A stretch of DNA of 56,144 nucleotides. Origin: Lachnospiraceae bacterium. GTDB taxonomy: Bacteria; Bacillota; Clostridia; Lachnospirales; Lachnospiraceae. Every line of letters starts with the position of its first letter. Within the stretch, counting starts at the first letter, position 1. The stretch covers positions 1-56,144 of the forward strand of contig JAIKWO010000107.1 of NCBI GenBank assembly GCA_024684675.1, given 5' to 3'. Below the pieces are notes generated by a model. That model did not search any database. It was not told the DNA's origin and saw only the letters and a program-made list of their open reading frames with translations. Of this stretch, positions 49,005 through 56,144 are shown in pieces. The translations under genes and the position numbers were made by a program.

Positions 49005-50089
49005 TGATCATCAATTCACTTGAATTATCCAACTTCAGAAATTATAGATCATTAAATATCAATTTTGATCACGGAACCAATATTCTATATGGTGATAACG
49101 CACAAGGAAAAACCAATATTCTTGAAGCGATTTATCTTTCTGCTACAACAAAATCGCATCGCGGAACAAAAGATGCGGATATGATCCGTTTTCATGAAGA
49201 AGAGTCTCATATCAGAACTTATCTTCAAAAAGAAGAAATGGATTATAAGATCGATATGCATCTTCGAAAATCAAGATCAAAAGGAATTGCGATCAACGGA
49301 CAGAAGATCAAAAAAGCAGCAGATCTGTTAGGAATAATGAATGTTGTTCTGTTTTCTCCGGAAGACTTAAGTATTGTAAAAGAAGGACCTTCCGAAAGGC
49401 GACGTTTTGTGGATATGGAGCTATGCCAGCTTGATCCATTTTATTTATATAATCTGAATCACTACAACAAAACGGTTAATCAAAGAAACAAGCTTTTAAA
49501 AGATATTGTACAAAACCCATCCTTAAAAGAAACATTATTGATCTGGGATCAGCAGCTTATTTCGTATGGTAGTAAGATCATTGAGAGACGTATGAATTTT
49601 ACGGATCAGCTGAATTCCATCATTCATGATATTCATTACAAATTAACCGGTGAAAAAGAAGACCTTGTGATCCGTTATGAACCTGATGTTTCAATTGAAA
49701 CATTTGAAAATAAATGTTTGTCCCGCAGAGAAAAGGACATCGCGTTAAAGCAGACAACAACCGGTCCGCATCGTGATGATTTTTCATTTTATGTAGGGAA
49801 TATCGATATCAGAAAATTCGGATCTCAGGGACAGCAAAGAACGGCGGCACTTTCATTAAAGCTGTCGGAGATAGAACTTGTAAAAAAGATTGCAAAAACC
49901 ACACCCGTCTTACTTTTGGATGATGTTTTATCGGAACTTGATTCAAACAGACAAAACTATCTTCTAAACAGTATAGGTGATGTACAGACGATTATCACCT
50001 GTACGGGACTTGATGATTTTATCAATAATCGTTTTCAGATCAATAAGATTTTCAAAGTAACGGAAGGAATCGTTACCGGAGAGAATTAA
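49004..50089 (+). CDS. recF: DNA replication/repair protein RecF
   Basis: A 361-aa SMC-like ATPase acting in single-strand gap repair and RecA loading. Walker A is LYGDNAQGKTNILEAIYLSATTKSHRG, the ABC signature is FGSQGQQRTAALSLKLSEIE, and Walker B is PVLLLDDVLSELDSNRQNYLL. Length is normal. Translationally coupled with yaaA; gyrB follows after 26 nt. Confidence 0.97.
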   Translation: MIINSLELSNFRNYRSLNINFDHGTNILYGDNAQGKTNILEAIYLSATTKSHRGTKDADMIRFHEEESHIRTYLQKEEMDYKIDMHLRKSRSKGIAINGQKIKKAADLLGIMNVVLFSPEDLSIVKEGPSERRRFVDMELCQLDPFYLYNLNHYNKTVNQRNKLLKDIVQNPSLKETLLIWDQQLISYGSKIIERRMNFTDQLNSIIHDIHYKLTGEKEDLVIRYEPDVSIETFENKCLSRREKDIALKQTTTGPHRDDFSFYVGNIDIRKFGSQGQQRTAALSLKLSEIELVKKIAKTTPVLLLDDVLSELDSNRQNYLLNSIGDVQTIITCTGLDDFINNRFQINKIFKVTEGIVTGEN

Positions 50090-50103
50090 TTTTCGGATTC
50101 TGA

Positions 50104-52056
<1,953 letters not shown>

Positions 52057-52091
52057 GGAGATATTCTTACCTATCCGTTGGAGGAAACACA

Positions 52092-54662
52092 GTGGAAGAT
52101 ACAATATTTGACAAAGTCCACGAAGTAGATCTAAGAAAAACGATGGAAAGTTCCTACATCGACTATGCAATGAGTGTTATCGCATCTCGTGCATTACCCG
52201 ATGTAAGGGATGGTTTAAAACCGGTACAGAGAAGAGTTCTCTACTCTATGGTGGAACTTGGCAATACACCCGATAAGCCGCACAGAAAAAGTGCACGTAT
52301 CGTCGGTGATACAATGGGTAAATATCACCCGCACGGTGACAGTTCCATCTATGGCTCGTTAGTTAACATGGCGCAGCCCTGGTCGATGAACCATGTACTC
52401 GTCGACGGTCATGGCAACTTCGGTTCCGTTGACGGTGACGGTGCGGCGGCAATGCGTTATACCGAAGCAAGACTTTCCAAAATCTCTCTGGAGATGATCG
52501 CGGATATTAATAAAAACACCGTTGATTTTGCGCCGAACTTTGATGAGACGGAAAAAGAACCCGTTGTGCTTCCGAGCCGTTTTCCGAATCTGCTTGTAAA
52601 CGGAACGACCGGTATTGCCGTAGGTATGGCGACCAACATTCCTCCGCATAATCTTCGCGAAGTGATCGCTGCGGTTGTCAAAATCATTGACAATCAGGTA
52701 ACGGAGGACAGAGAGACAGAGATTGAAGAGTTACTTGATATCGTGAAAGCTCCCGATTTTCCGACAGGCGGTGTGATCCTTGGAACAAGAGGAAGCGAAG
52801 AAGCTTACAGAACAGGACGCGGTAAAGTAAAAGTCAGAGCGGTAACGGATATTGAGACACTTCCGAACGGAAAGAACCAGATCATCGTTTCGGAACTGCC
52901 TTATCTTGTTAATAAAGCAAAATTGATCGAAAAGATTGCGGAACTGCATCGCGATAAGAAGATCGATGGAATTACGGATCTTCGTGATGAATCCGATCGT
53001 GACGGTATGCGTATCGTGATCGAACTTCGGAGAGACGCGAACGCAAATGTCATCTTAAATCAGCTCTACAAACATACGCAGATGCAGGATACATTCGGTA
53101 TCATCATGCTGGCACTTGTCAACAATGAGCCGAAGATCTTGAATATCCTTGATATGCTGAAGCTTTACCTGCTTCATCAGAAGGATGTCGTTACCAGAAG
53201 AACAAAATACGATCTCAATAAAGCGGAAGAGCGTGATCATATCTTACAGGGATTATTGATCGCACTCGATAACATCGACGAAGTGATCGCGATCATCAGA
53301 GGCAGCGCCAATACGCAGGCGGCAAAAGATGCGTTGATGGAGCGTTTCGGTCTAACCGATCCGCAGGCGCAGGCGATCGTTGATATGCGTTTGAAGACAC
53401 TGACCGGCTTAGAGCGCGAAAAGATTGAGAATGAGCACCAGGAACTCTTAAAGAAGATCGAAGAATTAAAGTTGATCCTTGCCGATGAAAAAGTTCTCCT
53501 TGGTGTAATTCGTACAGAGATCATGACGATCTCTGATAAATACGGTGTCGACAGAAAGAGCAAGATTGGATTTGACGCATATGATATTTCCATGGAAGAT
53601 CTGATCCCGAAGGAAAACACCGTGATCGCACTTACAAACCTCGGATATATCAAACGCATGACGGTTGATAATTTCAAGAGCCAGAACCGTGGAGGTAAGG
53701 GCATCAAAGGCATGCAGACCATCGAAGATGATTTCATCGAAGATCTTCTGATGACAACAACGCACAATTATCTGATGTTCTTTACGAATTTCGGTCGTGT
53801 ATACAGAATGAAGGCGTACGAGATCCCCGAAGCGAGCAGAACCGCGCGCGGAACGGCGATCGTGAATCTCCTTCAGCTCAATCCGGAAGAAAAGATCAGC
53901 GCGATGATCCCCGTTCAGTCCTTCTCCGAAGAGAAGAATCTGTTTATGGTCACTGCAAAGGGTATCGTTAAGAAAACATCTATTCAGGAATACAGTCATA
54001 TCAGAAAGAACGGTCTGAATGCGATCAATCTTCGTGATGATGATGAGCTGATTGAAGTAAAAACAACCGATGCCGAAACGATCATCTATCTGGTAACGCA
54101 GAAAGGTATGTGTATCGCATTTAAAGAGACTGATGTCAGAAGAACGGGTCGTGCATCCATGGGTGTCATCGGTATGCACTTAAATAAAGATGACAGGATC
54201 GTCGGCATGCAGCTCGATCACCAGGGTGATTCCCTTCTGATCGTATCCGCAAACGGTATGGGTAAGAGAACGGAATTATCCGAATTTAATATCCAGAACC
54301 GTGGTGGGAAAGGTGTGAAATGCTACAAGATCACGGAGAAGACCGGTGATGTAGTCGGCATCAAAGCGGTAAACGACGAGCATGAGATCATGATGATCAC
54401 GACAGGCGGTATCATTATTCAGATCAGAATGGCGGATGTTTCGGTCTTAAAGAGGATTACATCGGGTGTTAAACTGATCAACCTTGATAAAGACGTTACG
54501 GTTGCTAAGATTGCAAAAGTACGTGAGAAAGTATCCAACGGAGATCAGGAATTTGACAACGTGGAAGATGCAATGGAGGAGATTCCTGAAGACGAGCGTG
54601 GCGGTATCATTGATGACGATGATGAAGAAGTAACGCTGCCCGTTGAAGAAGACGAAGAGTAG
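52092..54662 (+). CDS. gyrA: DNA gyrase subunit A
   Basis: An 856-aa subunit. The breakage-reunion domain has the active-site Tyr in [12 protein letters not shown] (Y123) and the quinolone region [19 protein letters not shown], where S84 is retained and Gly88 occupies the position of E. coli Asp87. The C-terminal beta-pinwheel contains the GyrA box as [12 protein letters not shown], with a related [11 protein letters not shown] later, and an acidic tail. It starts at GTG 52092 with GGAGG seven bases upstream. It forms a unit with gyrB (35-nt gap). Confidence 0.97.
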   Translation: MEDTIFDKVHEVDLRKTMESSYIDYAMSVIASRALPDVRDGLKPVQRRVLYSMVELGNTPDKPHRKSARIVGDTMGKYHPHGDSSIYGSLVNMAQPWSMNHVLVDGHGNFGSVDGDGAAAMRYTEARLSKISLEMIADINKNTVDFAPNFDETEKEPVVLPSRFPNLLVNGTTGIAVGMATNIPPHNLREVIAAVVKIIDNQVTEDRETEIEELLDIVKAPDFPTGGVILGTRGSEEAYRTGRGKVKVRAVTDIETLPNGKNQIIVSELPYLVNKAKLIEKIAELHRDKKIDGITDLRDESDRDGMRIVIELRRDANANVILNQLYKHTQMQDTFGIIMLALVNNEPKILNILDMLKLYLLHQKDVVTRRTKYDLNKAEERDHILQGLLIALDNIDEVIAIIRGSANTQAAKDALMERFGLTDPQAQAIVDMRLKTLTGLEREKIENEHQELLKKIEELKLILADEKVLLGVIRTEIMTISDKYGVDRKSKIGFDAYDISMEDLIPKENTVIALTNLGYIKRMTVDNFKSQNRGGKGIKGMQTIEDDFIEDLLMTTTHNYLMFFTNFGRVYRMKAYEIPEASRTARGTAIVNLLQLNPEEKISAMIPVQSFSEEKNLFMVTAKGIVKKTSIQEYSHIRKNGLNAINLRDDDELIEVKTTDAETIIYLVTQKGMCIAFKETDVRRTGRASMGVIGMHLNKDDRIVGMQLDHQGDSLLIVSANGMGKRTELSEFNIQNRGGKGVKCYKITEKTGDVVGIKAVNDEHEIMMITTGGIIIQIRMADVSVLKRITSGVKLINLDKDVTVAKIAKVREKVSNGDQEFDNVEDAMEEIPEDERGGIIDDDDEEVTLPVEEDEE

Positions 54663-54676
54663 TTATTATCAACAGG

Positions 54677-54706
54677 ATGCGAAAGGGATGAGGGGCCCTT
54701 TCGCAT
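54677..54706 (+). terminator. Hairpin after gyrA
   Basis: ATGCGAAAGGG (54677-54687) pairs perfectly with CCCTTTCGCAT (54696-54706) across an 8-base loop. There is no T-run, so it may be a weak terminator or an mRNA-stabilising or processing hairpin before the antiporter gene. Confidence 0.55.
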
Positions 54707-54729
54707 CTATGATTATGAAAGGATTTATC

Positions 54730-55905
54730 ATGGAAGCGTATTTGGTATTCAGAGACCTGGCGATCATTATCATCGCCGCAAAATTTATGGCGATCGTTGC
54801 ACGTAAATGTAAAGCGCCGCAGGTAGTAGGTGAGATCCTGGCGGGTCTCATTATCGGTCCTTGTCTTTTGGGATTCGTGCAGCAAACTGATTTTCTCACA
54901 CAGATGGCAGAGATCGGTGTAATCCTTTTGATGTTCTCAGCCGGACTGGAGACAGACTTAAAGGAACTCTTAAAAACCGGACCGATCGCATTTTTGATCG
55001 CTTGTTGCGGTGTTTTTATTCCGCTTGTTTGCGGTGCGATACTGTATTTTTGTTTTTACGGGACTCAGCCGTGGGGTAGCGATGGCTTTTATAAAGCAGT
55101 CTTTATGGGCACGATCCTAACGGCGACATCTGTCAGCATCACGGTTCAGTCATTAAAAGAGATGGGCAAGCTGAAAGGAAAAGTCGGAACGACGATCTTA
55201 AGCGCCGCGATCATCGATGATATCATCGGCATCATCGTTCTGACATTTGTTATCGGATTTAAGAATCCGGATTCCGACCCGATGCTTGTGATCGTTCATA
55301 CGGTTCTGTTCTTTGTATTTTCGATCGTAGTCGGATTCATTGCTTATCATGTATTTAAATGGGTTGATAAGCGCTATCCACATACGAGACGTATCCCGAT
55401 CGCCGGTCTGGCGTTTTGTCTTGCAATGGCATATGTTGCGGAAGAGTACTTTGGGATTGCTGATATCACCGGTGCATATTTTGCCGGGATCATCTTATGC
55501 TCATTGAAGGACTCTGATTACATTGATGAAAAGATGGATATCAATTCCTATATGCTGTTTGGCCCGATCTTCTTTGCGAGCATCGGCTTAAAGACCAATA
55601 TCAGTAATCTTGATATGGATATCCTGCTGTTCTCGATCGGATTTGTAGTGGTAGGCCTTTTGAGCAAGATCATCGGATGCGGTCTGATGGGTAAACTGTG
55701 TCGATTCTCCAATCAAGATGCTTTGAAGATCGGCGTCGGCATGATGACGCGAGGTGAAGTAGCATTGATCGTGTCGCAAAAAGGATTGTCGGTCGGAATG
55801 ATGGAGCCGGTATATTTTACATCAGTTATCCTGCTGATCATCGTTTCATCCATATCGACACCGATCATCTTAAAGATCTTATATTCAAAAAATCCGGAAG
55901 ACTGA
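54730..55905 (+). CDS. CPA2-family cation:proton antiporter (Na_H_Exchanger)
   Basis: A 391-aa integral membrane protein with about 12 helices. The family core includes APQVVGEILAGLIIGPCLLG, GVILLMFSAGLETDLKEL, TATSVSITVQSLKEMGKLKGKVGTTILSAAIIDDIIGIIVL (ion-binding DD pair) and MMTRGEVALIVSQKGLSVGMM. No TrkA-N or other cytoplasmic domain is attached, unlike KefB/C. The track ORF starts inside gyrA; the ATG at 54730 with AAAGGA six bases upstream is preferred. Substrate cation unknown (Na+ or K+). Confidence 0.92.
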   Translation: MEAYLVFRDLAIIIIAAKFMAIVARKCKAPQVVGEILAGLIIGPCLLGFVQQTDFLTQMAEIGVILLMFSAGLETDLKELLKTGPIAFLIACCGVFIPLVCGAILYFCFYGTQPWGSDGFYKAVFMGTILTATSVSITVQSLKEMGKLKGKVGTTILSAAIIDDIIGIIVLTFVIGFKNPDSDPMLVIVHTVLFFVFSIVVGFIAYHVFKWVDKRYPHTRRIPIAGLAFCLAMAYVAEEYFGIADITGAYFAGIILCSLKDSDYIDEKMDINSYMLFGPIFFASIGLKTNISNLDMDILLFSIGFVVVGLLSKIIGCGLMGKLCRFSNQDALKIGVGMMTRGEVALIVSQKGLSVGMMEPVYFTSVILLIIVSSISTPIILKILYSKNPED

Positions 55906-55916
55906 TCGAAAAAAGA

Positions 55917-55944
55917 AAGGCGAGAGGAATGCTCCTCTCGCCTT
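55917..55944. terminator. Bidirectional hairpin terminator between antiporter and tRNA-Lys
   Basis: AAGGCGAGAGGA (55917-55928) pairs perfectly with TCCTCTCGCCTT (55933-55944), 4-base loop. On the minus strand it is followed by TTTCTTTTTT, a good terminator for the tRNA; on the plus strand the T-run is poor. Confidence 0.85.
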
Positions 55945-56000
55945 AATTGTTATATTAGAGTGTAAACAACACTCCTCAGAAAAGAAGGGTAAAAAAAAGA

Positions 56001-56073
56001 TGCGCGATCAGGGGTTCGAACCCTGGACACCCTGATTAAGAGTCAGGTGCTCTGCCAGCTGAGCTAATCGCGC
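56001..56073 (-). tRNA. tRNA-Lys (anticodon CUU)
   Basis: Minus strand acceptor GCGCGAT pairs with ATCGCGC (discriminator A). D arm GCTC-AGCTGGCA-GAGC, anticodon arm CCTGA-CTCTTAA-TCAGG giving CTT, T arm CAGGG-TTCGAAC-CCCTG. 73 nt, CCA not encoded, T-run immediately downstream. Confidence 0.97.
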
Positions 56074-56106
56074 ATTTGCACTGTATTGATTTACAACGCA
56101 AGAATG

Positions 56107-56135
56107 ATTATAGTATAATATCATTTAGTTTGCAA
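56107..56135 (-). promoter_or_regulatory. sigma-A promoter for tRNA-Lys
   Basis: Minus strand TTGCAA (56130-56135), 17-base spacer, TATAAT (56107-56112), about 35 bases before the mature tRNA. Confidence 0.8.
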
Positions 56136-56144
56136 GGACTTTTT

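Noticed and set aside
53466-54179. 237-aa minus-strand ORF inside gyrA, and similar antisense ORFs in gyrB, serS and DUF6240
   Set aside because: They are shadow frames of clearly coding genes with no recognisable product.

Overview
The window is a chromosomal replication-origin region of a low-to-mid G+C, monoderm, motile Clostridia. Family-level markers (DUF3881, DUF4446 beside parB, DUF5702 and DUF6382 proteins in a Tad locus, a DUF6240 protein beside flagellin) point to Lachnospiraceae; no 16S gene is present, so genus is open. The gene order rpmH-rnpA-yidD-yidC-jag-mnmE-mnmG-rsmG-(HK/RR)-parA-parB on the minus strand and dnaA-dnaN-yaaA-recF-gyrB-gyrA on the plus strand places oriC at about 45.8-47.7 kb. 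Nearly all genes are transcribed away from it.

Layout from left to right. 1-4.7 kb: a Mrp/Mbh-type multisubunit cation/proton antiporter operon, truncated by the window edge, led by trmB. 4.9-13.4 kb: housekeeping and metabolic genes (D,D-carboxypeptidase, DEDDh exonuclease, glycogen debranching enzyme, D-2-hydroxyacid dehydrogenase, a TSCPD protein with murG, a HIT protein, a flavodoxin-SCP2 fusion). 13.5-22.8 kb: a complete monoderm Tad (type IVb) pilus operon of eleven genes, with a prepilin peptidase near each end, a 56-residue Flp1 pilin missed by the ORF track, pseudopilin-like proteins and a terminal FHA protein. 22.9-27.9 kb: flagellar cluster (orphan 104-aa protein, a 965-aa DUF6240 protein with FliK-like C-terminal features, flagellin, FliS). 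28.2-30.8 kb: an FMN-reductase-like protein and a chemotaxis receptor with a good sigma-28 promoter. 30.8-36.4 kb: tRNA-Arg(CCU) and a parA-parB-DUF4446-HD-GYP-serS-DUF3881 operon. 36.4-36.6 kb: a parS cluster. 36.6-39.0 kb: a soluble DegS/DegU-like two-component pair and a divergent alpha/beta-hydrolase-like protein whose catalytic histidine appears lost. 39-45.8 kb: the origin-proximal RNA/translation/membrane-insertion cluster. 45.8-47.7 kb: DnaA-box clusters on both sides of dnaA, and a DnaA-trio-like element. 47.7-55.9 kb: replication and gyrase genes, then a CPA2-type antiporter. 56 kb: tRNA-Lys(CUU).

Most of the window is recognisable core biology. The parts most worth a second look are the Tad locus (double cysteine-module pseudopilin, FHA/DUF6382 component, two peptidases, leader inverted repeat and direct repeats at its promoter), the flagellar DUF6240 protein, the flavodoxin-SCP2 fusion and the His-less hydrolase. 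No CRISPR array, insertion sequence or prophage was seen. No gene-free stretch exceeds 300 bases; the largest gaps (27937-28199, 28737-28989, 45834-46078, 47444-47668) hold the signals listed.
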